Assembly (NCBI RefSeq): GCF_003816055.1
Contig: NZ_CP033906.1
Location: 1,984,001-2,048,000, forward strand
Reading direction: 5' to 3'
Length of the DNA: 64,000 nt
Origin: Bacillus sp. FJAT-42376
Lineage (GTDB): Bacteria; Bacillota; Bacilli; Bacillales; Bacillaceae
A model generated the notes under the pieces. It had not been told where the DNA came from and made no database searches. It was given only the letters and a program-made list of their open reading frames with translations. The translations under genes and the position numbers were made by a program. This document shows, one piece after another, positions 35,410 through 43,009 of this stretch (position 1 is its first letter; every line of letters begins with the position of its first letter).

Positions 35410-35425
35410 TAACACAACTGTATTA
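35410..35425. promoter_or_regulatory. Operator-like palindrome between ymcC and the TetR gene
   Basis: TAACACAACTGTATTA is palindromic at the pattern TAA.ACA..TGT.TTA. Flanking half sites CACATCTGTGTTAA (from 35388) and AGATGTGTTAAA (from 35434) repeat the TGTGTTA element. A likely binding site for the adjacent TetR regulator. Confidence 0.6.
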
Positions 35426-35453
35426 AAAAAACAAGATGTGTTAAACTACAAAC

Positions 35454-36044
35454 ATGCCTAAATTTGTAGATCACGAAAAACAAAAAGAAAAAATAGCCGA
35501 AGCAGTATGGAGAATTGTTGCAAGGGATGGAATGGAGCAAGTGTCTGTCCGGAATGTGGCAGAAGAAGCCGGTTTTTCACCTGGATCGATGCGCCATTAT
35601 TTTTCCACTCAATCAGAATTGATCCTGTTTACGATGAAATCTATATCTGAAAAAATAAGGAAAAGAGCGGAAGGCGCTGTATTTACAGGTAACCATCTGG
35701 AAGATATGGCCATGCTTCTCGAAGAAGCACTTCCGCTTAACGGTGAAAGGAGAACGGAAACGGAGGTATGGTTTGCTTTTATCGTAAAAGCTTTTACTGA
35801 CAAGGTTCTGGCTCCGCTCAGCTCTGAAATTTACGATGAATTAAAGAAAGGAGTTACATTAATCATAACAGGGCTCATTCAATTAGGAATGGCAAAAGAT
35901 GACCTGGATGAAGAAATGGAAATCGAGCGACTGTTTGCTTTAATCGACGGCATCGCCATTCATGGAGTGATCAGACCGGAGGATTGCGATCCTGAAAAGA
36001 TGAGCAGAATCGTCCGCCATCATCTGAAATCTCTTTGTAAATGA
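35454..36044 (+). CDS. pksA: TetR family regulator, PksA-like
   Basis: 196 residues. The N-terminal helix-turn-helix is at about 10-55 (IAEAVWRIVARDGMEQVSVR, then NVAEEAGFSPGSMRHYFST), followed by a BetI/PksA-type C-terminal ligand domain. B. subtilis has the same ymcC-pksA pairing beside the bacillaene cluster; no polyketide genes are present here. The spacing ..AAAC-ATG shows no SD, so translation may be leaderless from a start at the ATG. The regulator presumably represses ymcC and itself. Symbol given on N-terminal and neighbourhood similarity. Confidence 0.65.
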   Translation: MPKFVDHEKQKEKIAEAVWRIVARDGMEQVSVRNVAEEAGFSPGSMRHYFSTQSELILFTMKSISEKIRKRAEGAVFTGNHLEDMAMLLEEALPLNGERRTETEVWFAFIVKAFTDKVLAPLSSEIYDELKKGVTLIITGLIQLGMAKDDLDEEMEIERLFALIDGIAIHGVIRPEDCDPEKMSRIVRHHLKSLCK

Positions 36045-36047
36045 AGG

Positions 36048-36077
36048 TTGACAGATAAAGGAAGGTCTGAATATACT
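36048..36077 (+). promoter_or_regulatory. Promoter of the ABC-F gene
   Basis: TTGACA (36048-36053) and TATACT (36072-36077) are 18 bp apart, near consensus for sigma-A. Transcription near 36084 gives a leader of about 220 nt before the ABC-F start. Confidence 0.8.
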
Positions 36078-36155
36078 ATAGGTACTATTTGCAGAAGGGA
36101 ATGAATCTGGGCCAATGAAGCTGTAATCTTATTTTCTGACGTTTCTTTAATAAAA

Positions 36156-36281
36156 AGGAACCAAAAGAGAGTAGGATTCGTGCGCCCATTTTTCATTCTA
36201 AAGCCGTCAAAGTATTTTTTGGCAAAGGCTTTTTTGAATATGGCATTCGTTTTCCTCTCCAGGTTCCTGAGAGGTTTTTTT
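36156..36281 (+). promoter_or_regulatory. Terminator/antiterminator attenuator before the ABC-F gene
   Basis: The terminator is CCTCTC (36254-36259) with GAGAGG (36269-36274) followed by seven T. The antiterminator: AGGAACC (36156-36162) complements GGTTCCT (36262-36268), and GAGAG (36167-36171) complements CTCTC (36255-36259). The two structures share 36255-36268 and exclude one another. Ribosome-mediated attenuation is known for the B. subtilis vmlR leader, which supports the interpretation. Confidence 0.8.
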
Positions 36282-36353
36282 GTATTCAAAAAAGGATTGG
36301 GATGTGAAGCGTATGCTTTTGATGAAAATAAGAAATATAAAAAAAAGCTTTGG
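36180..36353 (+). CDS. Possible leader peptide reading through the attenuator
   Basis: GTG at 36180 opens a frame starting MRPFFILKPSKYFLAKAFLN and running through the terminator hairpin (VFLSRFLRGFFVFKK) into the ABC-F start region, ending ..KKYKKKLW at a TGA near 36353. The SD (GTAGGA) is weak. A second candidate is MNLGQ at 36101-36118, directly after GAAGGGA. One of them may be the stalling leader; neither is proven. Confidence 0.3.
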
Positions 36354-38016
36354 TGACCGGGATATTCTAACGGGATTGGATTTGGATATAGGGTTAGGTG
36401 ACAGAATTGGTCTTGCGGGATACAACGGTACCGGAAAGACGACATTCGCGAAGATTCTTGCGGGTATCCTCCCGTTTGATGACGGGTTTATAGATGCTTT
36501 CGGGAAAAAAGTAAAAATCGGTTATCTGCAGCAGTCGGTTGATTATACGGATGAGATCCTGAACGTTCAGCATCATTCTAAAGAATGGCTGAAATCTGCA
36601 AAAATGCTTGGAATCGGTTCACTGGAAGAGAACCGTGAAAGAAAGCATTTAAGCGGCGGTGAAAAATTAAAGGTTGCATTGACCAACGTGATGCAGGGAA
36701 ATCCGGATTTGCTTATCCTGGATGAACCGACGAATCATTTGGATTTGCTCGGTATCAAATGGCTGACGTCAGAATTGCAGCGTTTCAGCGGGACGGTCCT
36801 GATTATTTCTCATGATCGTTATTTTCTTGATCAAACCGCAACGAGAATTGAAGAGCTCGACGATGGAAAGCTCATTTCCTATGACGGAAACTACTCAGCT
36901 TACAGGAAAGAGAAGCAGCGAAGGTTTGAAATTCAGGAGAAGGATTATGAGCAGCAGCAGCGGTATAAAAAACGGATTGTCGGCCAGATGGAAAATTTGA
37001 AGAAATGGTCGGAGAAAGCTCACAGGGAATCCACCAAAAGCAAGACGAATGAGAAGCTTCCGATGGGCTATAAAGAAACCCAGAGAGTGAAGGCCAAGAA
37101 AATGGATATCCAAATCCGGTCCAAAATGAAGCGGCTGAATGCCGAATTGGAAAAGAATAAAGTCGAAAAGCCGAAAGAAGATACGAGCGTGTATTTTGAC
37201 TTTACCGCTTCGCAAAAACGGGGGAAACGGATTCTTGAAGCGGCCGGCGCTGCAAAAGCATTTGGGTCAAGAACGCTGTTCCATCCCAGCCACTTTTATA
37301 TGAAACACGGAGAAAAAGCAGCACTTCTCGGACCGAATGGAAGCGGAAAAACAACCTTTTTAAATATTTTATTAGGAAAAGAGGAGCTTTCAGACGGAGA
37401 AATCTGGTTCAGCGATTCTCTTAAGATCGGCTACTTGAGCCAGGAGGTTGAAGACTTAAACGAAAACCAGACTCCATTTGAGGCTTTGGGATTAACAGAC
37501 CGTGATACAAAAAGCAGGGCGATGGACATCAGTGCGCATCTGGGATTATCGGAAATGATGGACCGCAGGATTAGTGAGCTCAGCCTCGGTCAGAGGACGC
37601 GGGTAAAACTGATCGGGCTGCTTTTGCAGGAACTTGATATGCTCATTCTGGATGAGCCGACCAATCATCTGGATCTTCCATCAAGAGAGCAGCTGGAGGA
37701 AACGCTCAGCCTGTTCGAAGGCACGCTGCTGATCGTTTCTCACGATTACTATTTTTTGGAGAAGCTGGCGGATTGTCTTTTGGTAATAGAAGAGGATCAA
37801 GTAATCCGCAGATATGGAATGACTCTGAAAGAGTGGGAGATAAAAGATTCAGGCGTCGGCCGGCAGGATGAGGATGAGAGACTTCTCATTCTTGAAACGG
37901 AGCTTTCAGCCGTCCTTGGAAAGCTCAGTCTTCTGCAGCCGGGGGATTCAGGGTATGCAGAACTGGATGAAAAATTTACACAGCTGATGAAGCAAAAAAG
38001 GGAAATAGTCAATTGA
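36304..38016 (+). CDS. Antibiotic-resistance type ABC-F protein (VmlR/Vga-like)
   Basis: About 570 residues with two ABC domains and no membrane part. Domain 1: GYNGTGKTT, LSGGEKLKVAL, LLILDEPTNHLD; the interdomain linker is long, Lys/Glu-rich and contains WSEKAHRESTKSK, which resembles VmlR. Domain 2: GPNGSGKTT, LSLGQRTRVKL, LILDEPTNHLDLPSREQLEE. ARE-type ABC-F proteins bind the ribosomal E site and dislodge lincosamides, streptogramin A or pleuromutilins. GTG at 36304 (seven bases after AAAGGA) is chosen; TTG 36280 and ATG 36313 or 36322 are alternatives. The drug spectrum cannot be read from sequence. Confidence 0.85.
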   Translation: MKRMLLMKIRNIKKSFGDRDILTGLDLDIGLGDRIGLAGYNGTGKTTFAKILAGILPFDDGFIDAFGKKVKIGYLQQSVDYTDEILNVQHHSKEWLKSAKMLGIGSLEENRERKHLSGGEKLKVALTNVMQGNPDLLILDEPTNHLDLLGIKWLTSELQRFSGTVLIISHDRYFLDQTATRIEELDDGKLISYDGNYSAYRKEKQRRFEIQEKDYEQQQRYKKRIVGQMENLKKWSEKAHRESTKSKTNEKLPMGYKETQRVKAKKMDIQIRSKMKRLNAELEKNKVEKPKEDTSVYFDFTASQKRGKRILEAAGAAKAFGSRTLFHPSHFYMKHGEKAALLGPNGSGKTTFLNILLGKEELSDGEIWFSDSLKIGYLSQEVEDLNENQTPFEALGLTDRDTKSRAMDISAHLGLSEMMDRRISELSLGQRTRVKLIGLLLQELDMLILDEPTNHLDLPSREQLEETLSLFEGTLLIVSHDYYFLEKLADCLLVIEEDQVIRRYGMTLKEWEIKDSGVGRQDEDERLLILETELSAVLGKLSLLQPGDSGYAELDEKFTQLMKQKREIVN

Positions 38017-38090
38017 AGAAATAAGACATTCGAGGAACGGAATGGTACAATCGATTCAATAAGCATGTCCGAAATAAGCGGGGGCTGAAA

Positions 38091-39173
38091 ATGGAAACTA
38101 TTGTTGAACAAGTCATGCAGATCCTGCCAAATCAGAAGCCGGTCATAATTGGCATCAGCGGAATCAGTGGATCAGGGTATGAGGAACAGGCGCGGTATTT
38201 GCAGGGGGAACTCGTGAAACAGGGGCTGCTTGTTCATTTTGAGCAATTACTAGAGGAAGAAGTGGAGATGGACCCTGAAAATCCAGCCAAAAGCTGGTAT
38301 GAACAAGCCATGCCCGTACAGAAGGCGAAAGCGGCGATTGAAAAAGCAAAGCAGCACCGGGAATGGGACATCGTTCTTGCAAGCGGTCCATTTCTCCTGA
38401 AAAATACGGTTAATGAATTATTCCACACATCCATTTGGGTGGACTGTTCCAGACAAACGGCAAAAGAAAGAGAAAAAGCCGCGCAGCAAAAAAATATCGA
38501 GTGGAGAATGGGAGCCCATCACATTCATACAATCATTGATGAACCTAAGCAAAAAGCAGATCTGGTGATGATTAACGATCCCCGTCTGCAAGAAGGCCCA
38601 CAGACGATTCAGCAGGGATTTATTGGCGGAAAATGGATGCATGAGCCTTCAAGCTGGAACATCAAAAATGAAAGAATGACCGTCAGCGCAGAAGGGGTCA
38701 CAGACTTCTGGCAAAAAACCCATTACGGCTTCCAGAATGATAATGGCCATTTTTATTACATGGAAACAGACTTGGATTTTGTCATGACTGTAACGGTAGA
38801 AGGCAATCCGCAGCATCAGTTTGATCAAGCGGGTTTGATGGTTCGCCTTGATGAAAACAATTGGCTGAAAACATCGCTGGAGCATGAACTGCACCATCTT
38901 CCAAAACTTGGAGCGGTTGTGACTAATTTTGGATTCAGCGATTGGTCGACCCAGGAATTAATGGACGCTCCATCGGAATTGCAGTACAAAATTACCCGGA
39001 CAGGCCAGGATTATCTTGTGGAAGTATGGCTAAAAGACAGGTGGCAGCAGCTTCGGGTAGCAAGGCTTCAGAAACCTCATGAAAAGGTCATGTGCGGCAT
39101 ATACTGCTGCAGCCCTATTAAAAATGGCTTCATAGCAGAATTCAGCGGTTTCAGGATTGAAGAAAACGTATAA
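38091..39173 (+). CDS. Fusion of a degenerate P-loop (uridine-kinase-like) domain with DUF1349
   Basis: 360 residues. Residues 1-165 look like a nucleoside-kinase P-loop domain: KPVIIGISGISGSGYEEQAR has the beta-strand and glycine loop, but the Walker Lys-Ser/Thr is replaced by Tyr-Glu. A DIVLASGPFLL strand and WVDCSRQTAKEREKAA follow as in uridine kinases. Residues 170-360 are a DUF1349 beta-sandwich (FIGGKWMHEPSSWNIKNERM, DFWQKTHYGFQNDNGHFYYM, QAGLMVRLDENNWLKTSLE). DUF1349 members resemble concanavalin-like lectin or glucanase folds. The combination is unfamiliar to me. SD GGGGG with ATG; no partner gene. Confidence 0.75.
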   Translation: METIVEQVMQILPNQKPVIIGISGISGSGYEEQARYLQGELVKQGLLVHFEQLLEEEVEMDPENPAKSWYEQAMPVQKAKAAIEKAKQHREWDIVLASGPFLLKNTVNELFHTSIWVDCSRQTAKEREKAAQQKNIEWRMGAHHIHTIIDEPKQKADLVMINDPRLQEGPQTIQQGFIGGKWMHEPSSWNIKNERMTVSAEGVTDFWQKTHYGFQNDNGHFYYMETDLDFVMTVTVEGNPQHQFDQAGLMVRLDENNWLKTSLEHELHHLPKLGAVVTNFGFSDWSTQELMDAPSELQYKITRTGQDYLVEVWLKDRWQQLRVARLQKPHEKVMCGIYCCSPIKNGFIAEFSGFRIEENV

Positions 39174-39182
39174 TTATGTAGG

Positions 39183-39219
39183 CGGCAGTTCGGGCAGTGA
39201 TCCGGCTGCTCTTTTTTTA
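39183..39219 (+). terminator. Terminator after the DUF1349 fusion gene
   Basis: GCAG..CGG pairs with CCG.CTGC across an interior loop, followed by seven T. Confidence 0.6.
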
Positions 39220-39223
39220 TTTC

Positions 39224-39358
39224 CTAAGGTCTCACGGCGATATTCTTCTCCTGTTGTCGCTCAGCCGGCAAATTTGCGAATGAGACACTCATTCCTCCAA
39301 GTATGATACCGGCAAGCGCTAAACTGATGACAATTCTTCTTCCTATATCTCTCATCAT
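39224..39358 (-). CDS. Small secreted or membrane peptide, 44 residues
   Basis: An ATG-ATG start at 39358 with GGAGG six to nine bases upstream opens MMRDIGRRIVISLALAGIIL, then GGMSVSFANLPAERQQEKNI and AVRP. It has a basic N-terminus, a hydrophobic core and a plausible signal peptidase site (SFA/N), leaving a peptide of about 16 residues. The size recalls Phr-type precursors, but no rap gene is near. I do not recognise it. It is too short for ordinary gene calling. Confidence 0.5.
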   Translation of the reverse strand: MMRDIGRRIVISLALAGIILGGMSVSFANLPAERQQEKNIAVRP

Positions 39359-39449
39359 TCCAAACCTCCACATGCACATTTGAAAAATCCTTTCCAAATA
39401 TAAGGCAGGGACAAGCTGTTTGAAAAGGTGTTTTTTTATTTTTTTTAAA

Positions 39450-39609
39450 ACTTTGTTAAACTTGGCAATTGACTGCAGCTAGCAGGCACTCGCTTATCCC
39501 TGGGGGACGCCCTGCCGCTTTGCAACTGCGGGGTCTCACCTGTCCCGCCACTCTCAAGCTTTGAGTCTCGCACCTTCCGCTCCAATCAACATCAGACGTT
39601 AACAGATCC
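39450..39609. repeat. Dispersed repeat, copy C (inverted)
   Basis: About 160 bp in opposite orientation to copies A and B. It carries CTCAAGCTTTGAGTCTCGC, CACCTGTCCCGCC and ATCAACATCAGAC, complements of strings in copy B; ends are CTTTGTTAAAC and CGTTAACAGATCC. The longest copy, with an extra GC-rich hairpin segment (GGGGGACGCCCTGCCGC region). Confidence 0.8.
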
Positions 39610-39770
39610 TTATAAAAAGAGAAAATACGCCTGCCCGGTCTGGATGCATGGCAAAATAGGATAGGAGATTGAAGTTTCATAGCACGAAACTCTCAATTCG
39701 CCGTGTCTATGCAACTCATTCTTTCATACGATACAATAGAAAGAGTGTGCCGGATAAAAGGAGGAACATG

Positions 39771-40388
39771 ATGGAGCCGAAATGGTTAACGTGGGCAAAG
39801 GAGATTCAGTCATTGTCGCAGGCAGGACTTGCTTATTCAAAGGATCCGTTTGATCTGGAAAGGTTTGAGCGGCTGCGCGAACTGAGTCAGGAAATAGTCT
39901 CAGAGTATACGGATGTGCCGATGAACAAGCTTCCGGGACTGTTTGCAAATGAGACGGGCTATCAGACTCCGAAAGTTGACTCGAGAGCCGTTGTGTTTCA
40001 GGATAATAAACTATTGCTTGTACGGGAAAGGATGGACGGCCTCTGGTCTCTTCCGGGCGGCTGGGCAGATATAGGGTTAACTCCGTCGGAGAATGCAGCG
40101 AAGGAAGCGTTCGAGGAGTCTGGTTTAAAGGTAAAGCCGAAGCGTCTGATTGCGGTAATGGATAAGAAGTGCCATCCTCATCCGCCCGGAGCCTATCATA
40201 TCTATAAAATGTTTTTCCTGTGCGAGAAGACGGGAGGCAGGCTTGAAACAGGCCTGGAAACGCTTGATGCAGGATTCTTCCCTCTGGATGGACTCCCGCC
40301 GCTGTCTCTAGGAAGAATTACAGAAAGTCAGATTCAGATTTTATTTGAGTACTGCTGGGATGGACGAAAAGAAGTTTATTTTGACTGA
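39771..40388 (+). CDS. NUDIX hydrolase with Nudix_N domain (YjhB-like)
   Basis: About 205 residues. Residues 1-55 are the small N-terminal helical domain (WLTWAKEIQSLSQAGLAYSK), which I recall from YjhB-type proteins; then the NUDIX fold, with box LPGGWADIGLTPSENAAKEA followed by FEESGL at about 100-125. In this subgroup the first Glu is replaced (ADIG) and Arg by Lys, so it is a variant box. It probably hydrolyses a nucleoside-diphosphate-linked compound such as ADP-ribose or NADH; substrate not known. The ATG at 39771 has SD GGAGG six bases away. The frame opens at 39669 without SD. Confidence 0.85.
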   Translation: MEPKWLTWAKEIQSLSQAGLAYSKDPFDLERFERLRELSQEIVSEYTDVPMNKLPGLFANETGYQTPKVDSRAVVFQDNKLLLVRERMDGLWSLPGGWADIGLTPSENAAKEAFEESGLKVKPKRLIAVMDKKCHPHPPGAYHIYKMFFLCEKTGGRLETGLETLDAGFFPLDGLPPLSLGRITESQIQILFEYCWDGRKEVYFD

Positions 40389-40470
40389 TGCGGGAAGCCG
40401 GATTAACTTCCGGGCCCGGACATATTAAGCGGAAATGGACAGAATCAGCCGTGCGATTAATAGAAACAGA

Positions 40471-40499
40471 CTGACAATCGTTACAAGGTTGTGTATAAT
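40471..40499 (+). promoter_or_regulatory. Promoter of the cobalamin operon
   Basis: CTGACA (40471-40476) and TATAAT (40494-40499) are 17 bp apart, just before the riboswitch. Confidence 0.72.
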
Positions 40500-40524
40500 A
40501 CGTTTGTACAAATTTTTATATCGA

Positions 40525-40700
40525 TAAGATGTAGGTGCTGATTTTTATCAGCTTAAAAGGGAAGCCGGTTTAATTCCGGCGCGGTCCCGCCACTGTAAAT
40601 GGGAGTGACCTGCTTGATTCCACTGTGCAGATTTGCATGGGAAGGAAAGCGGGGAGCGATGATCATGAGCCAGGAGACCTGCCTTGCATCTCGTCACCGC
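40525..40700 (+). promoter_or_regulatory. Cobalamin (adenosylcobalamin) riboswitch
   Basis: Contains the conserved elements in order: GGTGCTGATTTTTATCAGC (P2/P3 start), GGGAAGCCGGT, the core GGTCCCGCCACTGTAA, and the B12 box GAGCCAGGAGACCTGCCT (40667-40684). It binds adenosylcobalamin and lowers expression of the downstream genes. An intrinsic terminator at 40781-40809 is the likely expression platform. It is followed by btuF after an inserted repeat. Confidence 0.95.
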
Positions 40701-40780
40701 ATACCTACGAGGATAGGATGGTGTTACCGTTGACCGGAAAGTCTTTTATTGACTTGTGCAGTCTCCATAACATAAACCGT

Positions 40781-40809
40781 CATCTCCTTTTGCCAGGGAG
40801 GTGTTTTTT
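40781..40809 (+). terminator. Riboswitch-controlled terminator
   Basis: CATCTCC pairs with GGAGGTG (one G-U pair), loop TTTTGCCAG region, followed by TTTTTT. The likely off-switch of the cobalamin riboswitch. Confidence 0.75.
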
Positions 40810-40820
40810 GTTTTCGCCCC

Positions 40821-40954
40821 GTTAAATTTGGCTGTTGATCATGGCGTTCTGAGGCGCGGTCCGGACTGGCTCTATGCGCCTGCGGTGCTGCAGGGAAGGA
40901 GTCTCCCGCCTTCCGCTCCGATAACCGGGTATCAGCACCCTGCTTTAACACAGC
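40821..40954. repeat. Dispersed repeat, copy D (in the btu leader)
   Basis: Degenerate copy, same orientation as C: right end TTTAACACAGC, then GTATCAGC, CCTTCCGCTCC and GGAGTCTCCCGCC; left end GTTAAATTTGGCTGTTGAT. It lies between the riboswitch terminator and btuF, so it is part of the transcribed leader. Confidence 0.6.
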
Positions 40955-41029
40955 TTTTGTTTTACAGCCGGCAGTAAGATGGCCAAAGATGGCAAAAAAT
41001 TGAGGATGAAAAATCATGGAGGCTAAAAA

Positions 41030-42001
41030 ATGAATAGGTTGTTTTCCATATTTACAGTGCTGCTTCTGACAGCGGGAATCATTTCAGGCTGCGGTCAGGA
41101 TTCTGCTGCACCGGAACAAATGAATGAAAAGCAAACGGCTCAAAGTGAAAAAGCGGAGTTTCCAGTAAAAATCAAGGATGCATCCGGAAAAGAAGTAACG
41201 ATTGAAAAGGAACCCGGGAAAATCGTGTCTCTTATTCCGAGCAACACGGAAATTCTATTTGCAATGGGTCTTGGCGATAAGGTTATCGGTGTAACGGATA
41301 ACGACAACTATCCGGAAGAGGCTGTAAAAAAAGAAAAAGTCGGCGGAATGGATTTTAATGTTGAAAAGATTATCGGCTTGCAGCCCGACTTAGTCCTGGC
41401 GCATGAGTCAGGTGCCCACAACTCAGCGGACGGCCTGAAGCAGCTGGAAGATGCCGGGATTAAAGTCATCCTTATTAAGGATGCTCAGAGCTTTGATAAA
41501 GTATATGAATCGATCGACATGATTGGACAGGCTACCGGAGAACGGGAAGAATCAGGAAAAATAGTTGAAGGCATGAAAAAAAAGCTGGCAGAGATTAAAG
41601 AGAAAGCTTCCGCTATCCCAGAAGATCAAAGGAAAAGCGTATTTGCAGAGGTGTCTCCTTCACCAGAGATTTATACAGCCGGTAAAGATACATTTTTAAA
41701 TGATATTCTGACGACGGTTGGGGCGAAGAATGCTGCTGCAGGGCAGTCCGGCTGGCCTAAAATGTCAGAAGAAGCGATTGTGAAGTTGAATCCGGATGTC
41801 ATTGTGACTACATACGGCTACTATAGTCCGAACCCTGTAGAGCAGGTCATGAGCAGAAAAGGCTGGGAAAGTGTGACCGCAATCAAAGAAAAAGCAGTTT
41901 TCGACGTGCACTCGGATAAAGTGACAAGACCGGGCCCGCGTTTAATTGAAGGAGTAGAAGAGCTTGCGAACGCAATCTATCCGGACGTATTTACAAAATA
42001 A
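41030..42001 (+). CDS. btuF: Corrinoid ABC transporter, substrate-binding lipoprotein (BtuF)
   Basis: 323 residues. Lipobox ISGC near residue 21 anchors it to the outer membrane face of the cell. The BtuF/FhuD-like fold begins KIKDASGKEVTIEKEPG and continues VSLIPSNTEILFAMGLGDKV, VGGMDFNVEKIIGLQPDLVL and VFAEVSPSPEIYTAGKDTFL. It captures vitamin B12 or other corrinoids for BtuC and BtuD encoded next. First gene after the riboswitch. Equivalent to B. subtilis YvrC. Confidence 0.9.
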   Translation: MNRLFSIFTVLLLTAGIISGCGQDSAAPEQMNEKQTAQSEKAEFPVKIKDASGKEVTIEKEPGKIVSLIPSNTEILFAMGLGDKVIGVTDNDNYPEEAVKKEKVGGMDFNVEKIIGLQPDLVLAHESGAHNSADGLKQLEDAGIKVILIKDAQSFDKVYESIDMIGQATGEREESGKIVEGMKKKLAEIKEKASAIPEDQRKSVFAEVSPSPEIYTAGKDTFLNDILTTVGAKNAAAGQSGWPKMSEEAIVKLNPDVIVTTYGYYSPNPVEQVMSRKGWESVTAIKEKAVFDVHSDKVTRPGPRLIEGVEELANAIYPDVFTK

Positions 42002-42992
42002 CCGCATCATTCCCTATGCTTTCGCACTACTGTTTTTGGGGATTTCTTTTATAGCCGCTGTTTCGATTGGAACAGCGGCTATTTCTCCTAAGGAGATTGT
42101 GTCTGCTTTATTTGGAGGACACGCTGCTTCTGATGCGAATCAGAATATCCTCATGTCAATCCGGTTTCCCCGTGTGATCCTGGCAGGACTCGTAGGGGCA
42201 TCCTTGTCGCTTGCCGGTGCAGCCTTTCAGGGACTGCTTCGGAATCCTCTTGCAGATCCTTATACCCTCGGGGTTTCATCCGGAGCATCCCTTGGAGCCG
42301 TGTGTGTGATTTATTTTGGAATCCATGTTTTTGGAAACTTTACACTTCCTGTGATCAGCATTGCTTCAGGCTTTGCGACCATGCTTGGCGTACTCGGTTT
42401 TGCTTATATTGCTCAAAGGCGAACATCCATGGAAACGATGATTTTGGCAGGGGTCATTTTTAATTCTTTTCTCGGTTCCTTTATCTCTTTAATCATTGCA
42501 CTAAGCGGAGAGGAACTTCGCCAGGTGATGAACTGGCTTCTCGGGAGCGTATCAATGAGAGGCTGGCCCTATGTTCAGATGATCCTTCCGTTTACCATTC
42601 TGGGTGCCATCGTTCTTCTCATGCATACAAGGGAGCTGAATGCTTTTTCTTTCGGAGAGGACCGGGCGCGGCATATCGGGGTCAATGTGAAGCGGAAGCA
42701 GCTCATGATTGTGATTTCAGCTTCTATGCTTACAGGTTCCGCGGTAGCCGTTTCCGGCACCATCGGATTTGCAGGTCTTGTCATTCCCCACATGACAAGG
42801 TTTTTATTCGGCAGTGATCACCGCCATCTTCTTCCCTTATCGATGATCATCGGAGGGGGGTTCTTAATTTTGGCGGATTTACTTGCCAGGACACTGATAA
42901 CACCGGTTGAGCTCCCAATCGGAATTATTACGGCGATTGCCGGTGCGCCGGTATTTGCTTTTATTTTAGCAGCGAAGAAAAGACGGTCTTAG
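41964..42992 (+). CDS. btuC: Corrinoid ABC transporter permease (BtuC)
   Basis: 342 residues, FecCD-type permease with about ten membrane segments. SIRFPRVILAGLVGASLSLA, GAAFQGLLRNPLADPYTLGV, SSGASLGAV and GTIGFAGLVIPHMTRFLFG are hallmarks of the family. Start is TTG at 41964 inside the end of btuF (38-bp overlap) after GAAGGAG; no better in-frame start exists until far into the protein. Forms the transmembrane channel with BtuD. Confidence 0.88.
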   Translation: MRTQSIRTYLQNNRIIPYAFALLFLGISFIAAVSIGTAAISPKEIVSALFGGHAASDANQNILMSIRFPRVILAGLVGASLSLAGAAFQGLLRNPLADPYTLGVSSGASLGAVCVIYFGIHVFGNFTLPVISIASGFATMLGVLGFAYIAQRRTSMETMILAGVIFNSFLGSFISLIIALSGEELRQVMNWLLGSVSMRGWPYVQMILPFTILGAIVLLMHTRELNAFSFGEDRARHIGVNVKRKQLMIVISASMLTGSAVAVSGTIGFAGLVIPHMTRFLFGSDHRHLLPLSMIIGGGFLILADLLARTLITPVELPIGIITAIAGAPVFAFILAAKKRRS

Positions 42993-43009
42993 GAAAGGAG
43001 GTCCCAGAA

